A DNA stretch of 64,000 nt from JACCTU01 sp963769665 (GTDB taxonomy: Bacteria > Actinomycetota > Thermoleophilia > Gaiellales > Gaiellaceae). The stretch spans positions 2,046,001-2,110,000 of the forward strand of contig CAVYMQ010000003.1 of assembly GCA_963769665.1 (NCBI GenBank), read 5' to 3'. Positions 6,995 through 16,126 of the stretch are shown here, one piece after another. Within the stretch, counting starts at the first letter, position 1, and each line of letters starts with the position of its first letter. A model generated the notes under the pieces. It had not been told where the DNA came from and ran no database searches. It saw only the letters and a program-made list of their open reading frames with translations. A program made the translations under genes and the position numbers.

Positions 6995-9264
6995 CCCGGG
7001 CCGGTGGCCTCGGCAGGGCGCTCGACGCGCGGGGCTTCCCGATCGTGCGGCGCCTCGATCGTCAGGTTCGGCAGCAGCCGGTCGAGCCAGCGCGGCATGT
7101 ACCACGACTTCTCGCCCATGAGCGTCAGGAAGGCGGGCACGAGCGTCATCCGCACGAGCAGTGCGTCGGCCAGGATCGCCACCGCGAGCAGCAGCCCGAA
7201 CTCCTTCGAGATGCGATCCGAGGTGAGGATGAACGCCGCGAAGACCGTGGCCATGATGAGCGCCGCGGCGACGATCACCCGCCCGATCGCAGCGATGCCG
7301 TGCTCGACGGCCTCCCGTGTCTTCAGTCCGTGAACGTGTTCCTCGCGGATGCGGCTCATCAGGAACACCATGTAGTCCATCGAGAGTCCGAAGAGGATCG
7401 CGAACGCGATCGGTGGCACGAACGTCTCGATCGGACCAGTCCGATCGAGCCCGGTCAGCTCGAGCAGGTGACCCTCCTGGATGACGAGTGTCAAGACGCC
7501 GAAGCCGACGAACGCGGAGAGGAGTGTCGTGAGCGCCGCGGTCAGCGAGATGACGATCGACCGGAACGCCATCGCGAGCACGAGGAACGTCACACCGATC
7601 ACGTAGAGCAGGAACAACGGCAGCCGCTCCATGATCCGGTCGGCGATGTCCGCGAACGCGGCCGTCAGGCCCGAGACGTATGCGACCGCGTCGCCGTCCC
7701 CGGTGGCCGCGGGGATCACGTCGTCGCGCAGGCGGTCGACGAGGTCGGAAGTCGCCTCGTCCTGCGGGGCGGAGTCGGGCGTCACGAACACGATCGCGAC
7801 CGTCTCCTCGTCGTTGAACTGCGGCTCGCCGGCGGACGCCACGCCGGGCAGGTCCCGAACGCGGTCGTAGATCCGCTGCGGCGCCTGCGCGTCGCCGTTG
7901 ACGTCGACGACGATCGGGATCGGGCCGTTGAAGCCGGGGCCGAAGCCCTCGGCGAGCAGGTCGTAGGCCCTTCGCGCCGTCTGCTCCTTCGGCTGCGTGC
8001 CCTGGTCGGACGCGCCGAGGCGCACGAGCGCGGATGTCGCCGCGACGGCGGCGAGCGCCAGAAGGATGACGACGAACACGACCTTGGCGTTCCTCGTCAC
8101 GAACCTGCCCCAGCGTGCGACGAGCGTCTTCTCGCGGGCAGCCTCGCCCTCGTCGATCTGCCGTAGCAAGGGGACCTTCCACCGGTCGACCTTGTGCCCA
8201 AGCAGCCGGAGAACCGCGAGCAGGAGCGAGTTCGCGATCAGGACCGTGGTCAAGACGCCGAGCGCGCTGCCGATGCCGAGCTTCGTCACGAAGTCGAGCC
8301 CGAAGAACGCGAGCCCGGTGACCGAGATTGCGACGGTGAGGCCTGCAAAGAGCACGGCCCTACCGGCCGAAGCTCCTGCTTCTGCGGCGGCGTCGACGGG
8401 CGAGAGGCCCTCGTGCAGGAGCTGCCTGAACCGGGTGACGATGAACAGCGAGTAGTCGATGCCGACACCGAGGCCGATCATCGACACGAGGAGCGGCGTG
8501 ATCGTGTTGATGTCGGTGAGGCCCGCGAGGATGAAGAGCAGCAGGAACGCGGTCATCAATGCGGTGATCGCGAGCGCGATCGGGATCATTCCTGCGACGA
8601 AGGTTCGGAAGACGACCAGGAGCACGAGGAGCGCCGCGAGCAGGCCGAGCAGCTCCTGAGTGCCTTGCTCGATCGGCGGGAACTCGGCGTCGCCGTTGTA
8701 CTCCACCGTGACCCCGACCGGCTCGACTTCGTCGCGAATCGACTCCTGGACCGCGAGCACGGCTTCGCGATCCGTGTCGAAGATCACCCGGTCGAACTGG
8801 GCTTCCGCATACGCGATGCGGCCGTCGTCGGAGATGCTGTTCTCGTCGTACGGATCGCCGACGCTCTCGATACCCGCAGTGTCCTCGGTCGGCTTGAACC
8901 TGGAGCTCTCGAGCTCGGCGAGCGCCTGCTCGATCGCAGCCCTGCGCTCGGCCGTGTCGAGCCGCTCCCCCGGGGGTGCGGCGAAGACGACGTTGAGCAC
9001 ACCGCCCTGCTCGGAGGCGAACTCGGCCTCGATCAGGTCGGTTGCCTTCTGCGTGTCGGAGCCGGGAATGTCGAACTCGTCCTTCAGGCTGCCCCCGACC
9101 GTGGCGACGAGCACCACGAGGAGCACCACGATCCCGACCCAGCTGACGATCACGCGCCAGGGGTGCGTCGCGCACATGCGCGCCCAGCGGGCAAGCCCGC
9201 CGGTCGCGAGACGTTCATGCGCGGCTTGGCGCCCGCGCCCGCTCTCCTGGTTCTGTTCAGACAT
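6991..9264 (-). CDS. MMPL-family (RND superfamily) membrane transporter
   Basis: A 757-residue MMPL/RND-type transporter, proton-driven exporters that in actinobacteria often move lipids or other hydrophobic molecules. The layout is classical: a first membrane helix after MCATHPWRVI, a large extracytoplasmic loop (about 55-220), a bundle of five helices with the GxGIDYSLF signature (near 305), a second helix and loop (about 400-560), and a final helix bundle with LFGLSMDYMVFL. Charged Asp residues in the two DYSLF/DYMVF helices are the expected proton-relay residues. ATG 9264 was chosen over a much longer open frame because a purine-rich GAGGGAGCGAAGG lies just upstream and the protein starts in the usual place. 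Substrate unknown. Confidence 0.93.
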   Translation of the reverse strand: MSEQNQESGRGRQAAHERLATGGLARWARMCATHPWRVIVSWVGIVVLLVVLVATVGGSLKDEFDIPGSDTQKATDLIEAEFASEQGGVLNVVFAAPPGERLDTAERRAAIEQALAELESSRFKPTEDTAGIESVGDPYDENSISDDGRIAYAEAQFDRVIFDTDREAVLAVQESIRDEVEPVGVTVEYNGDAEFPPIEQGTQELLGLLAALLVLLVVFRTFVAGMIPIALAITALMTAFLLLFILAGLTDINTITPLLVSMIGLGVGIDYSLFIVTRFRQLLHEGLSPVDAAAEAGASAGRAVLFAGLTVAISVTGLAFFGLDFVTKLGIGSALGVLTTVLIANSLLLAVLRLLGHKVDRWKVPLLRQIDEGEAAREKTLVARWGRFVTRNAKVVFVVILLALAAVAATSALVRLGASDQGTQPKEQTARRAYDLLAEGFGPGFNGPIPIVVDVNGDAQAPQRIYDRVRDLPGVASAGEPQFNDEETVAIVFVTPDSAPQDEATSDLVDRLRDDVIPAATGDGDAVAYVSGLTAAFADIADRIMERLPLFLLYVIGVTFLVLAMAFRSIVISLTAALTTLLSAFVGFGVLTLVIQEGHLLELTGLDRTGPIETFVPPIAFAILFGLSMDYMVFLMSRIREEHVHGLKTREAVEHGIAAIGRVIVAAALIMATVFAAFILTSDRISKEFGLLLAVAILADALLVRMTLVPAFLTLMGEKSWYMPRWLDRLLPNLTIEAPHDREAPRVERPAEATGPG

Positions 9265-9366
9265 CGCCTTCGCTCCCTCTCGTTCGACCGGTTTGCACTC
9301 TAAAGACCGTGCGGGCCGCCGTGACTCATCGGTCGTCGCCACTACGCTTCCCGCGGTGAAGAGGCG

Positions 9367-10131
9367 GTGAAGAAGCGACTTGACGTCCTGCTCGTGGAGC
9401 GCGGTCTCGCGGAATCGCGGTCGCAGGCGCAGGCCCTCGTGATGGCGGGGCTCGTGCCCGGCTTCGACAAGCCGGGCGCTCAGGTGGACGACGACGAGGA
9501 GTTGACGCTCGACCGTCCACCTCGCTTCGTCTCTCGTGGGGGCGAGAAGCTCGAGCACGCACTCGATGTGCTCGGCCTCGACATTCGCGGGCGGGACGCG
9601 CTCGACGTCGGCGCGTCCACGGGTGGGTTCACTGACGTGCTCCTGCAGCGCGGGGCCGCGCGCGTGGTCGCGCTCGACGTGGGCTACGGCCAGCTGCACC
9701 CGCGGCTGCGCGAGGACCCGCGGGTCACGGTGCTCGAGCGGACGAACGCGCGGGCGCTCCGCGAGCTGCCGTTCGCGCCCGAGCTCGTCGTGGCCGACGT
9801 CTCGTTCATCTCGCTCCGGACAGCGCTTCCGCCCGCGCTCAGGCTCGCTCGGACGGGCTGGGAGGCGCTCGTCCTCGTCAAGCCCCAGTTCGAGGCGGGC
9901 CGGCAGGACGTGGGGAAGGGCGGCGTCGTCCGAAACCGGGAGATCCACCGCCGCGTCCTCGCCGATGTGGCCGACGCGGCCCTGGCCTGGGGAGCCGAAA
10001 CGCTGGCGGTCGTAGACTCAGGGCTGCCCGGACCGAAGGGAAATCGTGAGTTCTTCCTCCACCTCGCGCAGCGCGAGCACCCCGAGCGCGCCGCCGATCT
10101 CGACCGCTGGATCGCCGATGCCGTCGGTTGA
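9367..10131 (+). CDS. tlyA: TlyA-family rRNA (cytidine-2'-O)-methyltransferase
   Basis: TlyA methylates the 2'-O of cytidines in 16S and 23S rRNA and, in mycobacteria, determines capreomycin sensitivity. The 254-residue protein has an N-terminal S4 RNA-binding domain (1-60, KKRLDVLLVERGLAESRSQA) and an FtsJ-like SAM-binding domain with DVGASTGGFTD. Later motifs VVADVSFISL and LVKPQFE carry the usual Asp and Lys of the catalytic set. GTG 9367 was preferred because the S4 homology begins immediately. It opens the conserved actinobacterial order tlyA-nadK-recN-steA-mctB-pyrG and overlaps nadK by 14 bases. Confidence 0.94.
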   Translation: MKKRLDVLLVERGLAESRSQAQALVMAGLVPGFDKPGAQVDDDEELTLDRPPRFVSRGGEKLEHALDVLGLDIRGRDALDVGASTGGFTDVLLQRGAARVVALDVGYGQLHPRLREDPRVTVLERTNARALRELPFAPELVVADVSFISLRTALPPALRLARTGWEALVLVKPQFEAGRQDVGKGGVVRNREIHRRVLADVADAALAWGAETLAVVDSGLPGPKGNREFFLHLAQREHPERAADLDRWIADAVG

Positions 10132-10900
10132 GCGCATCGCGATCGTCGCTCACGGCAAGCCCGACACGCTCGGGGGTGCCTTCAAGCGCGTCGAGGAGAT
10201 CGCACGGGCCGCTGGAGCCGAGGTCGTGCCGGAGGCCGAGGCGGACCTGATCGTCGTGCTCGGCGGAGACGGCACGATGTTGCGCGCGCTCAAGCAGAGT
10301 CTCGACACCAGTGCTCCGGTGTTCGGGATCAACTTCGGCAGGGTCGGTTTCCTGACCGCCGTCGACAGGGACGACTTCGAGTCGGGCCTGACGCGTGCGC
10401 TCGCCGGTGACTTCGTCGTCGTCGAGCTGGCGACGCTCGAGGTCGACGTCGGCGGGGAGACCCACACGGCGGTCAACGACTGCGTCGCGACCAGCTCGAC
10501 CCTTGGTCGAATGGTCACGGTCGGCTGGTCGGTCGGCAGCGAGGACCTCGGCACGCTCTCGTGCGACGGGGTGATCGCCGCGACGCCCTCCGGCTCGACC
10601 GCGTACAACCTCTCGAACGGCGGGCCCGTGCTCGTGTGGGGGCTCGACGCGCTCGTCGTGACGTTCATCGCTCCGCACTCGCTGCACGCGCGCCCGCTCG
10701 TCGTCCCGCGCTCCTCCGACCTCGTCGTCCAGAACAAGACGCCGGACGTCACGCTCACGGTCCTTGCGGACGGACACCCGGTCGGCGAGCTCGGCGCGGA
10801 CGAACAGGTCACGATCCGCCTCGGACCGAAGCGCACGCGGCTCGCGACGCTTGCGGAGGCCACGTTCTTCACCCGCTACCGCGACACCTTTGCTTCGTAG
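10118..10900 (+). CDS. nadK: NAD kinase
   Basis: ATP (or polyphosphate) NAD kinase, the source of cellular NADP. The 260-residue protein has the GGDGT motif at 49-53, the GINFGRVGFLT segment, a VNDCVATSS segment corresponding to the NAD-binding N-E motif (here N-D), and the glycine-rich TPSGSTAYNLSNGGP stretch that completes the active site. ATG 10118 lies in the 3' end of tlyA (14-base overlap), and the stop at 10900 overlaps the recN start, so the three are translationally coupled. Confidence 0.95.
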   Translation: MPSVERIAIVAHGKPDTLGGAFKRVEEIARAAGAEVVPEAEADLIVVLGGDGTMLRALKQSLDTSAPVFGINFGRVGFLTAVDRDDFESGLTRALAGDFVVVELATLEVDVGGETHTAVNDCVATSSTLGRMVTVGWSVGSEDLGTLSCDGVIAATPSGSTAYNLSNGGPVLVWGLDALVVTFIAPHSLHARPLVVPRSSDLVVQNKTPDVTLTVLADGHPVGELGADEQVTIRLGPKRTRLATLAEATFFTRYRDTFAS

Positions 10901-12524
10901 CCTGAAGATCGAGAATCTCGTGCTGATCCGCGAGGCGGAGCTCGACCTCGCCGAAGGGCTGAACGCGATCACGGGCGAGACCGGCGCCGGCAAGACGATC
11001 CTGAGCCAGGCGATCGGGCTCCTGCTCGGCGCGAAAGGCGATGCCGGCGCGATCGGCGCGGACGGCGACGAGGCGTACGTCGAGGCCGAGCTCGACCTTC
11101 CCGAGGGGCTGCTGGACGAGTTCGAGTCGCTCGCCGAGCTTCGTCCCGCCGACGAGGAGGGGCTCGTGCTCGCGCGCCGCATCTTCGCCGACGGCCGGAC
11201 GCGAGCGTACGCGTGGGGACGCAGCGTCGCGCGGGAGGACGTGGCCGCGCTCGCCGAGCGGCTCGTCGCGATGTCGGGCCAGTTCGAGCAGCGCAGGCTG
11301 GCGCGGCCGGCCTACCAGCTCGACGTGCTCGACGCCTTCGTCGGGGACGAGCAGCGGCGACGGCGTGCGGACCTGCGGCGGGCGTGGCGAGAGCTGCTCG
11401 CGGCCCGTCGCCGGCACGAAGAGCTTGCCGCGAACGCCGCCGACGCCGAGGCCCGCGTCGCCGAGTTGCGTGCACTCGTCGAGGACACCGAAGGGCTCGA
11501 GCCCGACGCCGAGGAGCGCCTGCGTGCGGAGCGCGAGCGTCTGCGCCACGTCACTGAGCTCGCCTCGGGCGTCGGGGCGGCCGTCGAGGCGCTCGCACCC
11601 GACGAGGGCGAGGGAGCCGGCGCGCTCGTCGGGGCGGCTGCTCACTCGCTGGCGCCGCTCGAGGGGCTCGCGCCGGAGCTTCGCGACGCTGCGGCCGACC
11701 TGCGCGACGCCGAGCATCGCCTGCGCGAGGCGGCGGGCGAGCTCCGGTCGTTTCTGGCTTCGCTCGAGGCCGAGCCGGACCGCGTCGAGCAGGTCGAGGC
11801 CGACCTCGACCGGATCGCCGAGGCGAAGCGCCGGTTCCGCTGCACGACGTTCGAGGAGCTGCTCGCGCGCGCGGCAGAGGCACGCGCCGAGCTCGAAGCG
11901 CTCGCCGACGGCGCCGACCCGGTCGAGGCCGCCTCGGAGGCGCGCGTCGCGGCGGAGGCGAAGGTGCGCGCGCTCACCGACGAGCTTGCACGGACGCGGC
12001 GCGAGGCTGCGGAGCCGTTCGCGGAGGCGGTCGCGCGCGAGCTCGAGAGCGTCGGCTTCGGGGAGGGCGAGTTCGTTGCGGAGTTGAGCGAGCGTGAGCC
12101 CGGCATCACCGGTGCCGACGACGCGCGGTTCCTGATCCGGCCCAACCCGGGTCTCCCGTTCGGCCCCGTCGCGGAGACCGCCTCCGGCGGGGAGCTCTCC
12201 CGGATCGCCCTGGCGATCGCGGCGGTCGGGGGCGGAGAGACGATGGTCTTCGACGAGATCGACGCGGGCATCGGCGGAACGACCGCGCACCAGGTCGGCG
12301 AGACGCTTCGGCGGCTCGCCGAGCGGGCGCAGGTGATCACGATCACCCATCTCCCGCAGATCGCGAGCCTCGCCGACCGTCACTTCCGGGTCGAGAAGAT
12401 CCCCGGCGACCCGACGCACACCACGATCGAGCGGCTCGAGGACGACGAGCGTCGCGACGAGCTCCAGCGCATGCTCGGCGGCGAGGAGTTCCTCGCGATC
12501 ATGGCCGAGGAGCAGCAGCGGTGA
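10890..12524 (+). CDS. recN: DNA repair protein RecN
   Basis: SMC-like ATPase involved in recombinational double-strand break repair. The 544-residue protein has Walker A GETGAGKT (29-36), a long Ala/Arg/Glu-rich coiled coil (about 150-390), the ABC signature ASGGELSRIALAI, Walker B MVFDEIDAGIGG and the D-loop/His region ITHLPQIASLADRHF. TTG 10890 was chosen because family proteins begin with the LRSLKIENLVLI strand; the open frame extends further upstream inside nadK. It overlaps nadK by 11 bases and steA by 4. No LexA box was seen upstream, so SOS control is not apparent. Confidence 0.95.
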   Translation: MLRSLKIENLVLIREAELDLAEGLNAITGETGAGKTILSQAIGLLLGAKGDAGAIGADGDEAYVEAELDLPEGLLDEFESLAELRPADEEGLVLARRIFADGRTRAYAWGRSVAREDVAALAERLVAMSGQFEQRRLARPAYQLDVLDAFVGDEQRRRRADLRRAWRELLAARRRHEELAANAADAEARVAELRALVEDTEGLEPDAEERLRAERERLRHVTELASGVGAAVEALAPDEGEGAGALVGAAAHSLAPLEGLAPELRDAAADLRDAEHRLREAAGELRSFLASLEAEPDRVEQVEADLDRIAEAKRRFRCTTFEELLARAAEARAELEALADGADPVEAASEARVAAEAKVRALTDELARTRREAAEPFAEAVARELESVGFGEGEFVAELSEREPGITGADDARFLIRPNPGLPFGPVAETASGGELSRIALAIAAVGGGETMVFDEIDAGIGGTTAHQVGETLRRLAERAQVITITHLPQIASLADRHFRVEKIPGDPTHTTIERLEDDERRDELQRMLGGEEFLAIMAEEQQR

Positions 12525-13648
12525 ACCCGATCGAGTTCACCGGCACCGCGCGGCTCGATCGCAAGACGAAGCACCTCGTGCGCCGGCTCTCGTCCAGCGA
12601 CATCGCGATCATCCACCACACCGACATCGACCGCGTCTCCGCGGAGGAGCTCGTCGAGTCGGGTGTGCGGGTCGTCGTCAACTGCGCCGAGTCGCAGAGC
12701 GGCCGCTACCCGAACCCCGGCCCGCTCGCGCTCGTCCGCGGCGGAGTGAAGCTCGTGGATGCGCCGGGCGCCGAGCTCTTCGAGCAGGTGTCCGACGGCG
12801 AGAAGCTCACGGTGCGAGGCGGCAGCGTCTTTCGCAACGGCACGTGCCTCGCGTCGGGTCGCGTGCTGGAGGCCGGCGAGCTCGACCGTGTGCTGATCGC
12901 GCAGCAGGGGCGCGTGACCGAAGCCCTCGAGGCGTTCGCGGAGAACACGATGCGCTACCTGCGCGACGAGGGGCGCCTGTTGTCCGAGGGCGTCGACTTC
13001 CCCCCGCTCACGACGCGCTTCCGCGACCGTCACGCACTCGTCGTTGCGCGCGGGCCGGGGATGAAGCGCGACCTGCGCATGGTTCGTCCGTACGTGCGCG
13101 ACTTCAAGCCCGTGCTGCTCGCGGTGGACGGTGGCGCCGACGCGCTGCTCGAGGAGGGGTTCAAGCCCGACCTGATCGTCGGTGACATGGACTCCGTCTC
13201 GGACCGCGCGCTTCGCTCCGGCGCCGAGATCCTCGTCCACGCGTACAGCGACGGTGTCGCGCCGGGGTCCGCGCGCTGCGACAGCCTCGAGGTTCCCTAT
13301 CAGGTCGTCTCGATGCCGGGGATCAGCGAGGACATCGCGCTGCTGCTGGCCTATGAGAAAGGCGCCGAGCTGATCGTCGCGGTCGGAACGCACTTCAACC
13401 TGATCGAGTTCCTCGAGCGGGACCGCGCCGGAATGTCGTCGACGTTCGTGACTCGGCTGAAGGTGGGGGAGATCCTCGTCGACGCGAAGGGGCTCTCGCG
13501 GCTCTTCTCGCGGCAGGTCGGAGTCTGGCCGCTCGTCCTGTTCGCGGTCGCGGGGCTGCTCGCCGTCGTCGTGGCGATCGTCGTCTCGCCTGCGCTTCGG
13601 CACCTGATCGAGCTGATCGGGATCGAGCTCCGCGGCCTCGTTTCCTGA
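12521..13648 (+). CDS. steA: SteA-like cytokinetic ring protein (thiamin pyrophosphokinase-like fold)
   Basis: A 375-residue homologue of SteA (Rv1697 type), a cell-division protein of corynebacteria and mycobacteria that works with SteB/MctB. The central region resembles a thiamin pyrophosphokinase fold (LLAVDGGADALLEEG and DLIVGDMDSVSD, about 200-225). One predicted membrane helix lies near the C-terminus (about 338-362, LVLFAVAGLLAVVVAIVV). GTG 12521 overlaps the recN stop by 4 bases. The neighbours recN, mctB and pyrG match the mycobacterial arrangement, which supports the assignment more strongly than any single motif. Confidence 0.85.
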   Translation: MNPIEFTGTARLDRKTKHLVRRLSSSDIAIIHHTDIDRVSAEELVESGVRVVVNCAESQSGRYPNPGPLALVRGGVKLVDAPGAELFEQVSDGEKLTVRGGSVFRNGTCLASGRVLEAGELDRVLIAQQGRVTEALEAFAENTMRYLRDEGRLLSEGVDFPPLTTRFRDRHALVVARGPGMKRDLRMVRPYVRDFKPVLLAVDGGADALLEEGFKPDLIVGDMDSVSDRALRSGAEILVHAYSDGVAPGSARCDSLEVPYQVVSMPGISEDIALLLAYEKGAELIVAVGTHFNLIEFLERDRAGMSSTFVTRLKVGEILVDAKGLSRLFSRQVGVWPLVLFAVAGLLAVVVAIVVSPALRHLIELIGIELRGLVS

Positions 13649-14067
13649 TGCCGACCGTGTCCGTCTCCCGGGAGCTGCTCGCGCCGCTCGACGACGTGTG
13701 GGCGTTCGTCGCCGAGCCGCACAACTTCCCCAACTGGTGGCCGCGCGTCGGCGGCGTGCAGCCCGATCGGCTCGGGCTCGTCCCCGGGGCGCGCTGGCGC
13801 GTGCAGGGGGAGGACAGGCCGAGCTTCCTGCGCAGACCGGAGGCCGTCGGCCATTTGATCGTGCTCGCGGTCGAGGCGAAGCGCCTGATCAGGTTCCACC
13901 TGAGCGGAGACAGGCTCGAGGTCGAGCTCACGCTGGAACCGTCGGGCGAGAACCGAACCCGCGCTGAGCTTCGCGTCAAAGGCCCCTGGCTCGTCGGGCT
14001 CTCCCGCGCGCTTCCTCGTGAGGCGCTCTTCCGCCTGCATGCGCTCTGCCAGACTGGCGCAGCCTGA
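13648..14067 (+). CDS. SRPBCC-family (polyketide cyclase/START-like) protein
   Basis: A 139-residue SRPBCC protein: the N-terminal strand VSVSRELLAPLDDVWAFVAEP and the NFPNWWP turn are typical of the START-like ligand-binding fold. Such proteins bind lipids or aromatic ligands in a deep pocket; the ligand here is unknown. It is inserted between steA and mctB, which are adjacent in mycobacteria. ATG 13648 overlaps the steA stop by one base and its stop overlaps the next ATG the same way, so it belongs to the operon. Confidence 0.75.
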   Translation: MPTVSVSRELLAPLDDVWAFVAEPHNFPNWWPRVGGVQPDRLGLVPGARWRVQGEDRPSFLRRPEAVGHLIVLAVEAKRLIRFHLSGDRLEVELTLEPSGENRTRAELRVKGPWLVGLSRALPREALFRLHALCQTGAA

Positions 14068-14918
14068 TGTTCGACTTTCGGTATCACGTCACGTCGCTCG
14101 CGGCGGTCTTCATCGCGCTCGTGATCGGCCTCCTCGTCGGGGTCGCGATCTCGGGGCGAAGCTTGATCCGGGACACCGAACGGCGGGTGCTCGAGAACGA
14201 CATCGCCGAGCTCGAACAGAAGCTCTCGGATGCGGAGCGCCAGGTGGAGCAGCAGAACGCACTCGAGGAGTACGAGCGTCAGACGTATCCGGCCGTCATG
14301 GAGGGCCGACTCGCCGATCGCCGCGTCGGAGTCGTGTACGTCGGGTCGGCGGAAGGTGAGGTGGCCGCGGGCATCCAGGAGACGATCGACCGGGCCGACG
14401 GTGTGCAGGGCATGCGCGCACTCCAGGTGCCGATCGCGACCGGAGAGCTGCTGCGTCGGGTCGCCGATGTGGCCGACGCGCCACTAACGGTCGAGGACCT
14501 CGGCCGCTCGCTTGCCCGCGAGCTCGTGGACGGCGGGGACACGCCGCTCTGGGATGCGGTCGGGCCGGCGCTCGTCGAGGAGCGCGAGGGGGGCAACCTG
14601 CCGCTCGACGCCGTCGTCGTCGCACGCACCGCGGCGCCTCAGACCGGTCAAACGGCACGATTCCTCTCGAGCTTCTACTCGGGGCTCGCCGCCGCGGGCG
14701 TTCCGGTCGTCGGCGTGGAGACGACGGACAGCCTGACGACGACCGTCCCGACGTACCGCGACCACGGCTTCTCGACGGTCGACAACGTCGACACGATCCC
14801 CGGACGCGTCGCGCTCGCAGTGCTCCTGACGGGCGAGAGCCCCGGCGACTACGGGACGAAGGAGGACAACACGCCCGTCCTGCCTCCGGTCGAGCCCGTC
14901 GTGCCGGCGACCGGGTGA
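14067..14918 (+). CDS. mctB: MctB/SteB-family membrane-anchored protein
   Basis: A 283-residue protein of the MctB (mycobacterial copper transport B)/SteB family. It opens MFDFRYHVTSLAAVFIAL, the family hallmark, with one membrane helix at about 10-30. A coiled coil follows (48-75, VLENDIAELEQKLSDAE), then a large extracytoplasmic alpha/beta domain. In mycobacteria the protein lowers cytoplasmic copper and in corynebacteria it acts in division with SteA. Its place just after steA favours a shared envelope role here. The C-terminus is Pro-rich (VLPPVEPVVP). The start overlaps the previous stop (TGATG). Confidence 0.85.
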   Translation: MFDFRYHVTSLAAVFIALVIGLLVGVAISGRSLIRDTERRVLENDIAELEQKLSDAERQVEQQNALEEYERQTYPAVMEGRLADRRVGVVYVGSAEGEVAAGIQETIDRADGVQGMRALQVPIATGELLRRVADVADAPLTVEDLGRSLARELVDGGDTPLWDAVGPALVEEREGGNLPLDAVVVARTAAPQTGQTARFLSSFYSGLAAAGVPVVGVETTDSLTTTVPTYRDHGFSTVDNVDTIPGRVALAVLLTGESPGDYGTKEDNTPVLPPVEPVVPATG

Positions 14919-16126
14919 AGGAGCCGCTGACGATCCTCGTCGCCGCGCGGGACGAGGAAGCGACGATCGGCGAGACCGTGGAGACGCTGCGTGCGCGGTT
15001 TCCGCAGGCGGAGGTGCTCGTCGCCGACGACGGCTCGCGCGACCGCACGGCCGAGCGGGCCGAGGCCGCCGGCGCAACCGTGCTCCCGCTTCGCCGCCTG
15101 GGCAAGGGGCAGGCGCTCTCGTCGGCCGAGCGCGCGGCCCCGCCGGGCAGGCTGCTCCTCTGCGACGCCGACCTCCGCGGCGACCTGCGCCCGCTGCTCG
15201 CCGGGGACGCGGACGTCAACGTCGCGATCTTCCGCCAACGAGTCGGCGGCGGGTTCGGTCTCGCCAAGGGGGTCGCGCGACGGCTGATCCGGGTGCTCTC
15301 GGGGTTGGAAGCGGTCGAGCCGCTCTCGGGGCAGCGCGCGCTCTCGTCGCGCGCTCGTGGTGCGGTCTTCCCGCTCGCGCCGGGTTTCGGCTGCGAGACG
15401 CGCATGACGATCGACGCAGCGCGCGCAGGCCTTCGCGTTGAGGAGGTCGAGCTCGACCTCGAGCACCGGGCCACCGGCCGTGACGCGCACGGCTTCCTCC
15501 ATCGCGCACGGCAGCTGGTCGATCTTGCGCTCGGCTGCGGACCGCTCGCGGTCAACTTTCGTGGCCGTCGCCTGCCGCTCGTCGGCTGGCTCGTCGGCTT
15601 CCGCGCCGATCCCGCGGTGGCGGCGATCGCCGCGATCGGGCTCGCCGACGATCTCTGGAGCGGGGAGGAGCGAGGGTTCCGGGCCCACCTCGCTGCGGGG
15701 CGGACGACAGGCGTGCTCAAGCTGGTCGGGATTCCGCTCGTTGGGCTGCTCGCGACGCGGAAGCTCTCGGGCGCGATCTTCGTCGGGCTCGCCGCGAACA
15801 CGCTCAACCAGCTCGACACGCGGCCGGGGCGCGCGCTCAAGGCCTACCTCGCGGGCGCCACACTGACGGGAGCACCGCGCGGGACCGCCGTCCTGCTGCT
15901 GACCTACGATCTTCGAGAGATGGGCATGCTCGGGGACGCGGGGTCCAATGCGCTTGGGTCGATGCTAGGCTTGCGTTCCGTGAGTCGACTCACGGAACGA
16001 GGCCGGTGGATCGCGATCGGCGCCCTTGCAGGCCTCACCGTCTTCGGAGAGCGTCATTCCCTCGGTGAGTTGATCGAGCGGACGCCGGGCTTGCGCGAGC
16101 TCGACGCACTCGGACGGGAGGTCTAG
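14915..16126 (+). CDS. GT2 glycosyltransferase fused to a shortened MraY-like membrane domain
   Basis: A 403-residue two-domain protein. Residues 1-210 are a family 2 glycosyltransferase: ILVAARDEEATIGETVETL, nucleotide-binding Asp38-Asp39 (VADDGSRDRT) and metal-site D84-x-D86. Residues 213-380 resemble MraY/WecA phosphoglycosyltransferases: NFRGRRLP, Asp-pair GLADDLW (242-248), RGFRAHLAAGRTTGVLK, NTLNQLDTRPGRALK and GDAGSN (340-345). The MraY-like part has about four or five hydrophobic segments instead of ten and lacks the N-terminal helices, so it may be a non-catalytic membrane platform. GTG 14915 overlaps the mctB stop as GTGA. Role in envelope glycan synthesis is inferred. Confidence 0.75.
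   Translation: MKEPLTILVAARDEEATIGETVETLRARFPQAEVLVADDGSRDRTAERAEAAGATVLPLRRLGKGQALSSAERAAPPGRLLLCDADLRGDLRPLLAGDADVNVAIFRQRVGGGFGLAKGVARRLIRVLSGLEAVEPLSGQRALSSRARGAVFPLAPGFGCETRMTIDAARAGLRVEEVELDLEHRATGRDAHGFLHRARQLVDLALGCGPLAVNFRGRRLPLVGWLVGFRADPAVAAIAAIGLADDLWSGEERGFRAHLAAGRTTGVLKLVGIPLVGLLATRKLSGAIFVGLAANTLNQLDTRPGRALKAYLAGATLTGAPRGTAVLLLTYDLREMGMLGDAGSNALGSMLGLRSVSRLTERGRWIAIGALAGLTVFGERHSLGELIERTPGLRELDALGREV

Noticed and set aside
6283..8166. 627-codon plus-strand open frame antisense to the MMPL transporter
   Set aside because: Low-complexity Arg/Asp/Glu-rich translation with no domain; it is the mirror of a GC-biased real gene.
10869..12419. 516-codon minus-strand open frame opposite recN
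   Set aside because: Codon bias shadow of recN; Arg/Leu-rich, no recognisable motif and no start signal.
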